A stretch of 64,000 nucleotides of DNA from Clostridia bacterium (GCA_017410455.1 JAFQQT010000010.1:1-64000), one strand, 5' to 3'. Positions 55,421 through 63,256 are shown, counted from the first letter of the stretch. Translations and numbers: made by a program. Notes: generated by a model not told the origin, from the letters alone.

Positions 55421-55453
55421 GGCCGACTGTCCGCAAAGGCAGCCGGCTTTTTC
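55421..55453 (+). terminator. Terminator of the MATE gene
   Basis: GCCGACTG pairs with CAGCCGGC (one mismatch), followed by TTTTT. Confidence 0.8.
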
Positions 55454-55462
55454 GATTCAATC

Positions 55463-55492
55463 TTTACAAACCCCGCCCACATCCGTTATAAT
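55463..55492 (+). promoter_or_regulatory. Promoter of the GH4 uronidase-like gene
   Basis: TTTACA (55463-55468), 18 bases, TATAAT (55487-55492). Confidence 0.75.
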
Positions 55493-55525
55493 GGAAACAA
55501 CCAACCTTGAAAGGGGTTACAGAGA

Positions 55526-57115
55526 ATGATTCAGCATCACGACAACAAGGTTTCCGGTCTGCAGATCGCCTACATCGGCGGCGGCTCCCGCGGCTGGGCC
55601 TGGGGCTTCATGACCGACATCGCCTGCGACGAGCAGCTTTCCGGCACCGTGCGCCTCTACGACATCGACCGCGAGGCGGCTGCGCGCAACAAGATCATCG
55701 GCGAAAAGATCGTTGCTCACCCGGATGCGAAGTCCCACTGGGATTTTGAGGTCTCCGGGAGCCTGCAGGAAGCGCTGACCGGCGCGGATTTCGTCATCAT
55801 TTCCATTCTGCCCGCTACCTTTGAGGAGATGCGCTCTGACGTCCACCTGCCCGAGCGCGTGGGCGTGTACCAGCCCGTGGGCGACACGGTGGGCCCCGGC
55901 GGCTTCATGCGCGCGATGCGCACCATCCCCATGTTCGTGGAGATCGGTCAGGCCATCCGCGATTACGCCCCCGACGCCTGGGTCATCAACTACACCAACC
56001 CCATGACGCTGTGCATCCGCACGCTGTACGAGGTGTTCCCCGCCATCAAGGCCTTCGGCTGCTGCCATGAGGTCTTCGGTACGCAGAAGCTGCTGTGCGC
56101 CATGCTCAGGGAGATGGGCATCGCCGATGATGTGCAGCGGCAGGACCTGTACACCACGGTCGTGGGCATCAACCACTTCACCTGGCTGACCCGCGCCACC
56201 TGGAAGGGCGTCGACCTGTTCCCGCTGTACGCCCAGTTCTGCGAGAAATACCAGGACGGCTTCTGCGAGGGCGGCGACGACAACTGGATGAACAGCTCCT
56301 TCTCCTCCGCCCAGCGGGTGAAGTTCGACCTCTTCCGCCGCTATGGCGCCATCGCCGCCGCCGGCGACCGCCATCTGGTGGAGTTCCTGCCCCCGTGGTA
56401 CAACCGCGACCCGGAGACCGTCCGCCGCTGGAAGTTCGGCCTGACCACCGTGGACTGGCGCGTGGAGGATCTGGCCCGCCGCATGAAGCGCTCCGACGAC
56501 CTCATCTCCGGCGCGGAGGAGATCCAGCTCAAGACCTCCGGCGAGGAGGGCCATCTGCTCATCAAGGCCATCCTCGGCCTGGGCGACCTGGTCAGCAACG
56601 TCAACATCCCCAACCGCGGGCAGATCGAGAACCTGCCCATCGGCGCGGTGGTGGAGACCAACGCCCTCTTCGGCTACGACCGCATTGAGCCCGTCCACGC
56701 AGGCCGGGTGCCGGAGAATGTGCTGCCCCTGGTGGCCCGCCATGTGTACAATCAGGAGAACACCCTGCGCGCCGCCATGACCTGCGACCGCAAGCTGGGC
56801 CTTTCCACCTTCATGAACGATCCCCAGATGGCCGCCGTCACCCCGGAGGAGGGCGAGAAGCTGTTCAACGACATGCTGGAGAACCAGCGGGAATGGCTGC
56901 CGGAGGGATGGTTCCCCGAAGATGAGCTGCACATCATCATGACCACCTTTGCGGACTCCGACTGGCCGCTGATCGCTGAGCCTGCCAATGCCTGGCTTTC
57001 CGGCAATTACGACCGCGAGGTGCTCATTGCCGCCATCCGCCAGGCCGACGCCGAGTGCGGCAGCTGCGGCTGTTCCTTCGACGCGATGTACAAGCGGGCG
57101 CTGGCGCTGCTGTAA
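55526..57115 (+). CDS. lplD: GH4 alpha-galacturonidase/glucuronidase-type enzyme (LplD-like)
   Basis: A 529-residue NAD-dependent GH4 glycosidase. Rossmann start IAYIGGGSRGWAWGFMTDIA, NYTNPMTLC, then the signature CHEVFGTQKLL. The C-H-E-V form is found in LplD-type enzymes acting on alpha-galacturonides, in contrast to C-H-S-V in the alpha-galactosidase at 14785. VGINHFTWL supplies the Mn site. This fits pectin use together with the GH28 enzyme at 26718. AAAGGGG before the ATG. The C-terminus is Cys-rich (ECGSCGCSFDAMYK), which is odd and unexplained. Confidence 0.9.
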   Translation: MIQHHDNKVSGLQIAYIGGGSRGWAWGFMTDIACDEQLSGTVRLYDIDREAAARNKIIGEKIVAHPDAKSHWDFEVSGSLQEALTGADFVIISILPATFEEMRSDVHLPERVGVYQPVGDTVGPGGFMRAMRTIPMFVEIGQAIRDYAPDAWVINYTNPMTLCIRTLYEVFPAIKAFGCCHEVFGTQKLLCAMLREMGIADDVQRQDLYTTVVGINHFTWLTRATWKGVDLFPLYAQFCEKYQDGFCEGGDDNWMNSSFSSAQRVKFDLFRRYGAIAAAGDRHLVEFLPPWYNRDPETVRRWKFGLTTVDWRVEDLARRMKRSDDLISGAEEIQLKTSGEEGHLLIKAILGLGDLVSNVNIPNRGQIENLPIGAVVETNALFGYDRIEPVHAGRVPENVLPLVARHVYNQENTLRAAMTCDRKLGLSTFMNDPQMAAVTPEEGEKLFNDMLENQREWLPEGWFPEDELHIIMTTFADSDWPLIAEPANAWLSGNYDREVLIAAIRQADAECGSCGCSFDAMYKRALALL

Positions 57116-57143
57116 GATATCCGTCAGACCCCTCGATCGCCCC

Positions 57144-57177
57144 GGGCTGTCGCGGCAAGTGCTGCGGCAGCCCTTTT
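57144..57177 (+). terminator. Terminator of the GH4 uronidase-like gene
   Basis: GGGCTGTCGC pairs with GCGGCAGCCC (one mismatch), followed by TTTTGCTT. Confidence 0.85.
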
Positions 57178-57179
57178 GC

Positions 57180-57208
57180 TTGACAGGCCCGCGCGTCCGG
57201 GGTATGAT
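57180..57208 (+). promoter_or_regulatory. Promoter of the TcdA gene
   Basis: Perfect TTGACA (57180-57185), 17 bases, TATGAT (57203-57208). It begins inside the T-tract tail of the preceding terminator. Confidence 0.8.
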
Positions 57209-57242
57209 AAATACGCCCCATCAACCATCCGAGGTGAGCCGC

Positions 57243-57977
57243 ATGTCTGAACAGTTTTCCCGCTCCATCGCCCTGCTGCAGCAGGAGGGCTTCTCCCGCC
57301 TGCAAAAGGCCCGCGTGGCCGTCTTCGGCGTGGGCGGCGTGGGCGGATACGTCTGCGAGGCGCTGGTGCGCTCAGGGCTTACGCAGCTGGACATCTTCGA
57401 CAGGGACGACGTGAGCGAATCGAACCTGAACCGGCAGATCATTGCCCTGCGCTCCACCCTCGGCCGCGACAAGTGCGACGCCATGGCCGACCGCCTGCGC
57501 GACATCAACCCGGAGGCCGTCATCCGCTGCCACCGCATGTTCTACCTCCCCGAAAACGCGGACGAGGTGGACCTGACCCAGTACGACTATGTGGTGGACG
57601 CGGTGGACACCGTCGCGGCCAAGATCGAGCTGGCCATCCGCTGCCAGCAGCTGGGCGTACCGCTGATTGCCGCCATGGGCGCGGGCAACAAGCTGGATCC
57701 CTCCAGGCTTCAGCTTGCCGATATCAGCAAGACCAGCGTGTGCCCCCTGGCCCGGGCCATGCGCACGGCGCTGCGCAGGCGGGGCGTGAAGAAGCTGACC
57801 GTGGCGTTCTCCACCGAGGAGCCCGTGCGGCCCGCCGCGCCCATCGCCGGCGATTCTCCCGTACGCAAGGACGTGCCCGGCTCGATGGTGTTCGTCCCGG
57901 CAGCCATGGGGCTGCTCATCGCCAGCCATGTGGTGCGCCAGCTGACCCTTCCGCCCGTGCAGGACGAAGCAGAATGA
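57243..57977 (+). CDS. tcdA: tRNA threonylcarbamoyladenosine dehydratase
   Basis: A 244-residue ThiF/E1-like enzyme that cyclises t6A37 of tRNAs to ct6A using ATP. ATP-binding GVGGVGGYVCEALVRSG, then DRDDVSESNLNRQI, DAVDTVAAKIELA, and GAGNKLDPSRLQLADISKTSVCPLARAMR are the TcdA/CsdL pattern. The start at 57243 follows GAGGTG. Length is normal. It ends at a bidirectional terminator facing the Rrf2 gene. Confidence 0.94.
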   Translation: MSEQFSRSIALLQQEGFSRLQKARVAVFGVGGVGGYVCEALVRSGLTQLDIFDRDDVSESNLNRQIIALRSTLGRDKCDAMADRLRDINPEAVIRCHRMFYLPENADEVDLTQYDYVVDAVDTVAAKIELAIRCQQLGVPLIAAMGAGNKLDPSRLQLADISKTSVCPLARAMRTALRRRGVKKLTVAFSTEEPVRPAAPIAGDSPVRKDVPGSMVFVPAAMGLLIASHVVRQLTLPPVQDEAE

Positions 57978-58006
57978 AAAAAGCGCTCCGCAGGAGCGCT
58001 TTCTTC
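57978..58006. terminator. Bidirectional terminator
   Basis: AAAGCGCTCC and GGAGCGCTTT form a 10-base perfect stem with a GCA loop; A-tract before and TTCTT after. Confidence 0.9.
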
Positions 58007-58008
58007 CC

Positions 58009-58452
58009 TCAATTCACGCTTTCTTCCTTCGCCGCACGGGCCGCTGTCATGCGGTCCAGCACATCCTGCAGCGTCATGGACGTGAGGTAATCGCGGATGA
58101 CCTTGTCCAGCCCCTCCCAGATGAAGAGGGTTTCGCAGCCATTGCAGCGTTCGCAGTCATTGGGCGCGTGATCCAGGCAGGCCACGGGGTGCAGCGAACC
58201 CTCCATCCGCTCCAGAATCTCGCAGACGGTATAGTCAGTCGCCTTGCCCACCACGCGATAGCCACCCTGATGGCCGCGCGCGCCGTGAAGCATGCCGGAC
58301 TGGCTGAGCACCAGCGCGATCTGCTCCAGGTACTTCTTGGAAATGTTCTGCCGCTCCGCCACATCCTTGAGGGCCACAGCGCCCTTGCCCTGGTGCTGGT
58401 AGATGTCCAGCAGCATGCGCAGGGCGTAGCGTCCTTTGGTAGAGATCTTCAT
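58009..58452 (-). CDS. Rrf2-family iron-sulfur type regulator
   Basis: A 147-residue winged-helix regulator: MKISTKGRYALRMLLDIYQH start, HTH ALKDVAERQNISKKYLEQI, wing ARGHQGGYRV. The C-terminal region has four Cys (CLDHAPNDCERCNGCETLF), as in IscR-like Fe-S sensors, although the spacing differs from the CxxxxxCxxxxxC of IscR. It may sense cluster status or cysteine supply. RBS GGAGG before ATG 58452. It is divergent from the TtcA-like gene, itself an Fe-S enzyme type, and its promoter carries an inverted repeat, suggesting autoregulation. Confidence 0.94.
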   Translation of the reverse strand: MKISTKGRYALRMLLDIYQHQGKGAVALKDVAERQNISKKYLEQIALVLSQSGMLHGARGHQGGYRVVGKATDYTVCEILERMEGSLHPVACLDHAPNDCERCNGCETLFIWEGLDKVIRDYLTSMTLQDVLDRMTAARAAKEESVN

Positions 58453-58495
58453 AGTCTCTGCCTCCATTCTCAGATTGTTAATGCAAGTATACCAC

Positions 58496-58524
58496 AAGGT
58501 TGATATGCTATCAAGGGGTACTTG
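58496..58524 (-). promoter_or_regulatory. Promoter of the Rrf2 gene
   Basis: Minus strand TTGATA (58519-58524), 17 bases, TATACT (58496-58501), extended TGTGG. Confidence 0.8.
58510..58524. promoter_or_regulatory. Inverted repeat TTGATA-N3-TATCAA at the Rrf2 promoter
   Basis: A perfect palindrome over the -35 box of the Rrf2 gene, between it and the divergent TtcA-like gene. Likely operator. Confidence 0.55.
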
Positions 58525-58531
58525 CAAATTT

Positions 58532-58560
58532 GCGACCAAAACTTTCTATTTTTCATCATT
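58532..58560 (+). promoter_or_regulatory. Possible promoter of the TtcA-like gene
   Basis: TTGCAA (58532-58537), 17 bases, TCTATT (58555-58560); the -10 box is weak. Confidence 0.4.
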
Positions 58561-58595
58561 GACGGCATTCGCGCACAGTCAAACGGAGGTACACC

Positions 58596-59492
58596 ATGGC
58601 TCGCAGCCTGACCCCTTGTGAGCGCATCGAGCGCAGCATCCTCACCGAACACCGCAAGAAGATCTGGAAGCCCTTCATCGCCGCGGTCAAGCAGTATCAG
58701 CTCATCCAGGCGGGCGATAAGGTCGCCGTGTGCATCTCCGGCGGCAAGGATTCGGTGCTGCTGGCCAAGCTCTTCCAGCTCCTGCACCGGCACACGGCGG
58801 TTCCCTTTGAATTGGAGTTCATCGTGATGGACCCGGGCTACAACCCCGCCAACCGGCAGAAGATCATCGATAACTGCCAGCTGCTGGAGATCCCCATCCG
58901 CATCTTCGATTCGGACATCTTCGACGTCACCACGCAGGTGGCAAAGAACGCCTGCTACCTCTGCGCCCGCATGCGCCGGGGGTTCCTGTACGACCGGGCG
59001 CAGGAGCTGGGCTGCAACAAGATCGCCCTGGGCCATCACTTCAACGACGTGGTGGAAACCACCGTGCTGGGCATGTTCTACGGCGGCCAGCTGCAGGCGA
59101 TGCTGCCCAAGCTGCACGCATCACATTTTCCCGGGATGGAGCTGATCCGCCCGATGTACATGATCCACGAGGAGGACATCCTCGCCTGGTGCCATGCCAA
59201 CGGGCTGACCTTCATCCAGTGCGCCTGCCGGTTCGTGGAGCAGCGGGATCATTCCGGCGATGGCGTGGGCGACTCCAAGCGCCAGGAGGTCAAGGTGCTG
59301 CTGCGCAAGCTCCGCGAAACCAACCCGGACGTGGAGAAGAGCATCTTCAACGCCATCCACTGCGTCACTCTGGACACCTTCCCCGCCTGGAAGGTACACG
59401 GCCAGACCTTCAGCTACCTGGAGGACTATGACCAATGGCCGGACACCTTCCGCGGGCTGATGGCGCAGAAAGCAGACGACGCCGACCGGTAA
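58596..59492 (+). CDS. TtcA-like tRNA 2-thiolation PP-loop ATPase
   Basis: A 298-residue N-type ATP pyrophosphatase. PP-loop VCISGGKDSVLLAKL (45-59), and CYLCARMRRGFLYDRAQELGCNKIALGHHFNDVVETT, the TtcA region with the CxxC that binds a [4Fe-4S] cluster (third Cys likely in IQCACRF). TtcA makes 2-thiocytidine at tRNA position 32; related clostridial proteins with this length may have other thiolation targets. GGAGG before ATG 58596. Divergent from the Rrf2 regulator. Confidence 0.92.
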   Translation: MARSLTPCERIERSILTEHRKKIWKPFIAAVKQYQLIQAGDKVAVCISGGKDSVLLAKLFQLLHRHTAVPFELEFIVMDPGYNPANRQKIIDNCQLLEIPIRIFDSDIFDVTTQVAKNACYLCARMRRGFLYDRAQELGCNKIALGHHFNDVVETTVLGMFYGGQLQAMLPKLHASHFPGMELIRPMYMIHEEDILAWCHANGLTFIQCACRFVEQRDHSGDGVGDSKRQEVKVLLRKLRETNPDVEKSIFNAIHCVTLDTFPAWKVHGQTFSYLEDYDQWPDTFRGLMAQKADDADR

Positions 59493-59505
59493 TACAGCAC
59501 GCAAA

Positions 59506-59546
59506 GAGCCGCAGCATCCACCTACGGGCGCTGCGGCTCCTTCATT
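59506..59546. terminator. Terminator between the TtcA-like and small membrane protein genes
   Basis: GAGCCGCAGC and GCTGCGGCTC form a 10-base perfect stem; plus strand tail CTTCATTATT, minus strand tail TTTGCG. Confidence 0.75.
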
Positions 59547-59587
59547 ATTCTTCCCGTTCTTCCCGGCTTCACGGCATGGAACAGCCA

Positions 59588-59782
59588 TCAGCCAACTGCC
59601 TCCACCATGTCCGTCGGCGTAACAGTCGCCGGCGGCGTCTGCTGCAGCATGTCCTCCGTCGGCTGCGCGGGCTCCGCAGTCACTGCAGGCACAGGCTGCA
59701 AAAGCTCCCCCTGCTGCAGGATTCCGCATACGGCAGCACCTGCCAGCAGCAGCACCAGCAGGATCAGCATTGGTCTCTTCAC
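59588..59782 (-). CDS. Small single-pass membrane or secreted peptide, Pro/Thr/Gln-rich
   Basis: A 64-residue protein from a GTG at 59782: one hydrophobic helix (PMLILLVLLLAGAAVCGIL) followed by a Pro/Thr/Gln-rich tail typical of other exported proteins in this genome (QQTPPATVTPTD). GGAGG lies ten bases upstream. A strong promoter (TTGACT, 17 bases, TATAAT-like TACAAT) stands 37 bases before the start, which is the main reason to call it real. Function unknown; it is divergent from the xylanase gene. Confidence 0.6.
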   Translation of the reverse strand: MKRPMLILLVLLLAGAAVCGILQQGELLQPVPAVTAEPAQPTEDMLQQTPPATVTPTDMVEAVG

Positions 59783-59818
59783 GCTTCTTCATCCTCCGTC
59801 TCCATATCAGTTCGCCTC

Positions 59819-59847
59819 ATTGTACGTCCAGAACGGCCATAAGTCAA
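59819..59847 (-). promoter_or_regulatory. Promoter of the small membrane peptide gene
   Basis: Minus strand TTGACT (59842-59847), 17 bases, TACAAT (59819-59824). Confidence 0.75.
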
Positions 59848-59906
59848 CCGGAATTTGCAGGTCAGTCCTCATATTGGTCATTATTTGCTCATTTCATGTG
59901 CATTCC

Positions 59907-59934
59907 TTGACAAAAGAATCCTCTGGTGTATACT
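59907..59934 (+). promoter_or_regulatory. Promoter of the GH10 xylanase gene
   Basis: Perfect TTGACA (59907-59912), 16 bases, TATACT (59929-59934). GTATAC occurs at 59928-59933 and 59964-59969, possible regulator half-sites flanking the start of transcription. Confidence 0.75.
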
Positions 59935-59986
59935 GTAAGACAGGGTATCCCGTTGTATCCAATGTATACAGAGAGGAGAAAACCAC

Positions 59987-62416
59987 ATGAAGAAACTGCT
60001 CATCGCCCTGCTGATGCTGGCGCTGCTGCTGTCCGCCGCCATGGCGGAGGACGCCGTGATCGACTTCGAGAACGGCTCTGCCGGCGTGTTCCAGCAGTCC
60101 GGCTCCTGCTCCGTCGCCGTGACGGACGCCATCGCCCACGAGGGCGGCAAGTCCCTGGCCATCACCGGCCGCTCCGGCAACAACTGGGACTGCGCTGACC
60201 TGGTTGCCGCCAGGGCCGGCATCGCCCTGGGCGACAAGGTCACCATCACCGCCTGGGTGTATGTGGACAGCGACGAGGAAGGCACCTTCGTCATCGCCAA
60301 GTCCGCCGCCGACTACGGCTGGTACGGCAACGCCACCATCCCCGGCAAGACCTGGACGGAGGTGACCGCCACCTTCACCCTGGAGGATGACGTCAACATC
60401 CGCTTCCAGAACTATGGCGACAACTGGAACGCCGTCAACTTCTACATTGACGACGTGACCATCGTCAAGGCCGCCGCTGAGGCCGCTCCCGCTGCCGAAG
60501 CCGCCATGACCACCACCACCTTTGACTTCGAGACCGGCGTGCCCGGCGAGTTCATCCAGTCCGGCTCCTGCGCGCCCCGCACCTCCGGCAACGTCGCCCA
60601 CGGCGGCAGCAGCGCCCTGTACGTCACCGGCCGCACCGGCAACAACTGGGACGCCGTTGACCTGAACGCCGAGGCCATGGGCATCGGCCTGGACGTCCCG
60701 GCCATCGTCACCGCCTGGGTGTATGTGGACAGCAACGAGGAAGGTACCTTCGTCATCGCCAAGGCTGGCGGCGACTACGCCACCCTGGGCTCCGTGACCT
60801 GCCCCGGCCGCACCTGGACGGAGATCCGCGCCGAATTCAGCCTGGATCAGCCCGTCAACCTGCGCTTCCAGAACCTGACGGAGAACTGGAACAACGCCGA
60901 GTACTACATCGATGACGTGACCGTGTCCGTGGGCGAAGCCCCCGAAGCGGTGGAGTCCACCGAGCCGCCCATCGACTATGCCTCCGACTTCTCCACCGGC
61001 GAGGACGGCTGGTACGCCCGCTCTGCCGGCGGCGCTTCCATCTCCGTGGTGGATGGCACGCTGTTCATCACCGGCCGCACCGCCACCTGGAACTCCCCCG
61101 GCCGCGACTTCGCCCTCGTGCCCGGCAAGACCTACAACCTGTCCGTGCTGGTGAAGCAGGATCAGCTGGATTCCACCGGCTTCATCCTCTCCATCGCCCA
61201 CACCCGCGACGAGGAGGAGTCCTACGAGAACCTGGGCACCTGCACCGCCAGGAAGGGCGAGTGGACGCTGATGCAGGCCACCTACGTCGCCGGCCGTTAC
61301 GATAAGTACGTCCTCTACGTCGAGGGCGGCGCGGAGGACACCGAGTTCTACATCAAAGACTTCACCTGCATGGAGAAGGTCAGCTCCTTCGGCCAGGAGG
61401 GCATGCCCTCCCTGAAGGAGGTCTACGCGGATCAGTTCGACTTCGGCACCGCCGTGACCGGCAACGAAGTCATCGACGAGGCCCGCATGGACTTCTACGC
61501 CACCCAGTTCGCCATCTTCACCCCCGGCAACGAAATGAAGCCCGACTACCTGCTGGACATGGCCGAGACCCGCCGCCAGGTGCGCCAGACCGGCGACCAG
61601 ACCATCGTCTGCGTCAAGTTTGACACCTGCATCCCGCTGCTGGACTGGGCGCAGGCCAACGGCGTGAAGGTGCACGGCCACACCCTGGTCTGGCGTTCCC
61701 AGACCCCCACGGCCTTCTTCCACGAGGATTACGCCACCCACAAGCCCCTGGTCTCCCGCGAGATCATGCTGGCCCGCATGGAGAGCTACATCAGGCAGGT
61801 ACTGACCTGGACGGCGGAGAACTACCCGGGCGTCATCGTCTCCTGGGACGTGGTGAACGAGGCCGCCGCCGACTCCGGCCGCAAGCTGTACGACTGCCTG
61901 TGGGTGCAGGTGGTGGGCGATGACTACGTCAACCGCGCCTTCGAGTATGCCCGCAAGTACGCCGAGCCCGGCACGCTCCTGTTCTACAACGATTACAACA
62001 GCGAGATGACCCTCAAGAACCTGATGATCTGCGACATCCTCAAGAGCCTGATCGCCGATGGCACCGTGGATGGCTACGGCTTCCAGTCCCACTACTCCAC
62101 CACCTCCAACCTGACGAAGATCCGCACCGCGTGGATCAACGTTTCCTCCCTCACCCTGCAGGACGGCTCCCCCATCCTGCTGCGCGTGTCCGAGCTGGAC
62201 GTGGGCATCGACGCCAACGACGAAATCAACTGGGAGCGCCAGGCTTACTTCTACGGCGAGCTGTTCAAGATCTACGCCGAGTATGCCGATCAGCTCATCG
62301 CCGTGCACACCTGGGGCACGGTGGACGACCTGAGCTGGCGCGCGAGCAACTATCCGCTGCTCTTCGACGCCAAGAGCCAGCCCAAGCCCGCCTTCTGGAC
62401 CCTGGTCGGCGAGTGA
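59987..62416 (+). CDS. Secreted GH10 endo-beta-1,4-xylanase with three N-terminal CBMs
   Basis: An 809-residue exported enzyme. Signal peptide 1-20, two very similar CBM22-like carbohydrate-binding modules (about 22-165 and 178-322, both with GNNWD, TAWVYVDS and FYIDDVT/YYIDDVT), a third diverged one (about 326-463), and the GH10 barrel (466-809). The acid/base Glu625 is in WDVVNEAAA and the nucleophile Glu736 in VSELDVGI; HGHTLVWRSQTP and VHTWGTVDDLSW complete the subsites. No sortase, SLH or dockerin module follows, so it is released or held only by binding. GAGGAG precedes the ATG. Confidence 0.96.
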   Translation: MKKLLIALLMLALLLSAAMAEDAVIDFENGSAGVFQQSGSCSVAVTDAIAHEGGKSLAITGRSGNNWDCADLVAARAGIALGDKVTITAWVYVDSDEEGTFVIAKSAADYGWYGNATIPGKTWTEVTATFTLEDDVNIRFQNYGDNWNAVNFYIDDVTIVKAAAEAAPAAEAAMTTTTFDFETGVPGEFIQSGSCAPRTSGNVAHGGSSALYVTGRTGNNWDAVDLNAEAMGIGLDVPAIVTAWVYVDSNEEGTFVIAKAGGDYATLGSVTCPGRTWTEIRAEFSLDQPVNLRFQNLTENWNNAEYYIDDVTVSVGEAPEAVESTEPPIDYASDFSTGEDGWYARSAGGASISVVDGTLFITGRTATWNSPGRDFALVPGKTYNLSVLVKQDQLDSTGFILSIAHTRDEEESYENLGTCTARKGEWTLMQATYVAGRYDKYVLYVEGGAEDTEFYIKDFTCMEKVSSFGQEGMPSLKEVYADQFDFGTAVTGNEVIDEARMDFYATQFAIFTPGNEMKPDYLLDMAETRRQVRQTGDQTIVCVKFDTCIPLLDWAQANGVKVHGHTLVWRSQTPTAFFHEDYATHKPLVSREIMLARMESYIRQVLTWTAENYPGVIVSWDVVNEAAADSGRKLYDCLWVQVVGDDYVNRAFEYARKYAEPGTLLFYNDYNSEMTLKNLMICDILKSLIADGTVDGYGFQSHYSTTSNLTKIRTAWINVSSLTLQDGSPILLRVSELDVGIDANDEINWERQAYFYGELFKIYAEYADQLIAVHTWGTVDDLSWRASNYPLLFDAKSQPKPAFWTLVGE

Positions 62417-62446
62417 TCAGCCCCGGCCCGTGATACCATGATGCCC

Positions 62447-62482
62447 GGCCCTCCTGCTGCTGCGGGAGGGCCTTTCGTTTTT
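62447..62482 (+). terminator. Terminator of the xylanase gene
   Basis: GGCCCTCC and GGAGGGCC stem followed by TTTCGTTTTTC. Confidence 0.9.
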
Positions 62483-62516
62483 CACATGTTTTTGCAAAAA
62501 ATCTTGAAAAAAGGTG

Positions 62517-62545
62517 TTGACAATCCGTTCCGGATGTGTTATTAT
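62517..62545 (+). promoter_or_regulatory. Promoter of the tRNA cluster
   Basis: Perfect TTGACA (62517-62522), 17 bases, TATTAT (62540-62545), about 35 bases before tRNA-Val. Confidence 0.85.
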
Positions 62546-62585
62546 ATATCTCGTCGCCGCGGTGGCATGCGGTTGACAGGGACAC

Positions 62586-62658
62586 GGGAGCATAGCTCAG
62601 CTGGGAGAGCATCTGCCTTACAAGCAGAGGGTCACAGGTTCGAGCCCTGTTGTTCCCA
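62586..62658 (+). tRNA. tRNA-Val (TAC)
   Basis: Cloverleaf with acceptor GGGAGCA/TGTTCCC, D-loop AGCTCAGCTGGGAGAGC, anticodon loop CTTACAA giving TAC, T-loop TTCGAGC. CCA is not encoded. Confidence 0.96.
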
Positions 62659-62684
62659 CTCCTCGAAAGAGGACTTACAAATAT

Positions 62685-62761
62685 GGCCCGGTAGCTCAGT
62701 CGGTTAGAGCGCCAGCCTGTCACGTTGGAGGTCGAGGGTTCGAGCCCCTTCCGGGTCGCCA
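62685..62761 (+). tRNA. tRNA-Asp (GTC)
   Basis: Acceptor GGCCCGG/CCGGGTC with discriminator G, anticodon loop CTGTCAC giving GTC, T-loop TTCGAGC. The 3' CCA is encoded, unlike in the other four tRNAs. Confidence 0.96.
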
Positions 62762-62769
62762 TCATATTT

Positions 62770-62842
62770 GCCTCGGTAGCTCAGTCGGTAGAGCAGCAGA
62801 CTGAAAATCTGCGTGTCGGTGGTTCGATTCCGCCCCGCGGCA
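62770..62842 (+). tRNA. tRNA-Phe (GAA)
   Basis: Acceptor GCCTCGG against CCGCGGC, with a T-C mismatch at the fourth pair; anticodon loop CTGAAAA giving GAA; T-loop TTCGATT. CCA is not encoded. Confidence 0.93.
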
Positions 62843-62850
62843 CACTTCAT

Positions 62851-62923
62851 GCGGTAGTAGCTCAGTTGGTAGAGCGCCACCTTGCCAAGGTGGAGGTCGC
62901 GAGTCCGAGCCTCGTCTACCGCT
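62851..62923 (+). tRNA. tRNA-Gly (GCC)
   Basis: Acceptor GCGGTAG/CTACCGC perfect, anticodon loop TTGCCAA giving GCC, T-arm GCGAG-TCCGAGC-CTCGT in which the normally invariant T55 is C. CCA is not encoded. Confidence 0.92.
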
Positions 62924-62932
62924 CTCTTTTAT

Positions 62933-63035
62933 AGGCTGGGTTTTCCAGTCTGTAATGAGGTCGGGCTTCAGCCCGACTAGCGACAGCGATTGCTTGCAAT
63001 CGCCGAGCGTAGCCAGCACGCGGCTTTACGCCGTG
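62933..63035 (+). repeat. Cluster of four hairpins between tRNA-Gly and tRNA-Cys
   Basis: Successive palindromes: AGGCTGG/CCAGTCT (62933-62951), GTCGGGC-TTCA-GCCCGAC (62960-62977), GCGATTG-CTTG-CAATCGC (62986-63003), CGGC-TTTAC-GCCG (63021-63034). The third shares its core with the repeat at 30281. No T-tracts, so not terminators; perhaps processing signals or a REP-like mobile repeat. Confidence 0.7.
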
Positions 63036-63047
63036 GGATGGCCGATT

Positions 63048-63119
63048 GGTGCCATGGCCAAGTGGTAAGGCAAAGGTCTGCAAAACCTTTATTCCCCAGT
63101 TCGAATCTGGGTGGCACCT
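63048..63119 (+). tRNA. tRNA-Cys (GCA)
   Basis: Acceptor GGTGCCA/TGGCACC perfect, short D-loop, anticodon loop CTGCAAA giving GCA, T-loop TTCGAAT. CCA is not encoded. Confidence 0.95.
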
Positions 63120-63124
63120 CTCCA

Positions 63125-63156
63125 ACCCCGACTTTTCAGAGTCGGGGCTTTTTTTG
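63125..63156 (+). terminator. Terminator of the tRNA cluster
   Basis: CCCCGACT and AGTCGGGG stem followed by CTTTTTTT. Confidence 0.95.
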
Positions 63157-63224
63157 TTCCGGCAGCCACCCCTGACAAAAGCATCCGCCACGCAAAACCC
63201 CACCCGGCACGCTGTCCCGCACAC

Positions 63225-63256
63225 AAAAAGCGCCTCCCCGTCCGGGGAAGCGCCTT
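63225..63256 (-). terminator. Terminator of the DMT transporter gene
   Basis: Minus strand GGCGCTTCCCCG and CGGGGAGGCGC stem followed by TTTTTG. Confidence 0.9.

Noticed and set aside
59121-59792. A 223-codon minus-strand frame starting MKKREETNADPAG
   Set aside because: It uses the ATG right at the GGAGG and runs antisense through the TtcA-like gene with Cys/Ala/Gly-rich, structureless sequence; the overlapping GTG frame with a transmembrane helix is more credible.
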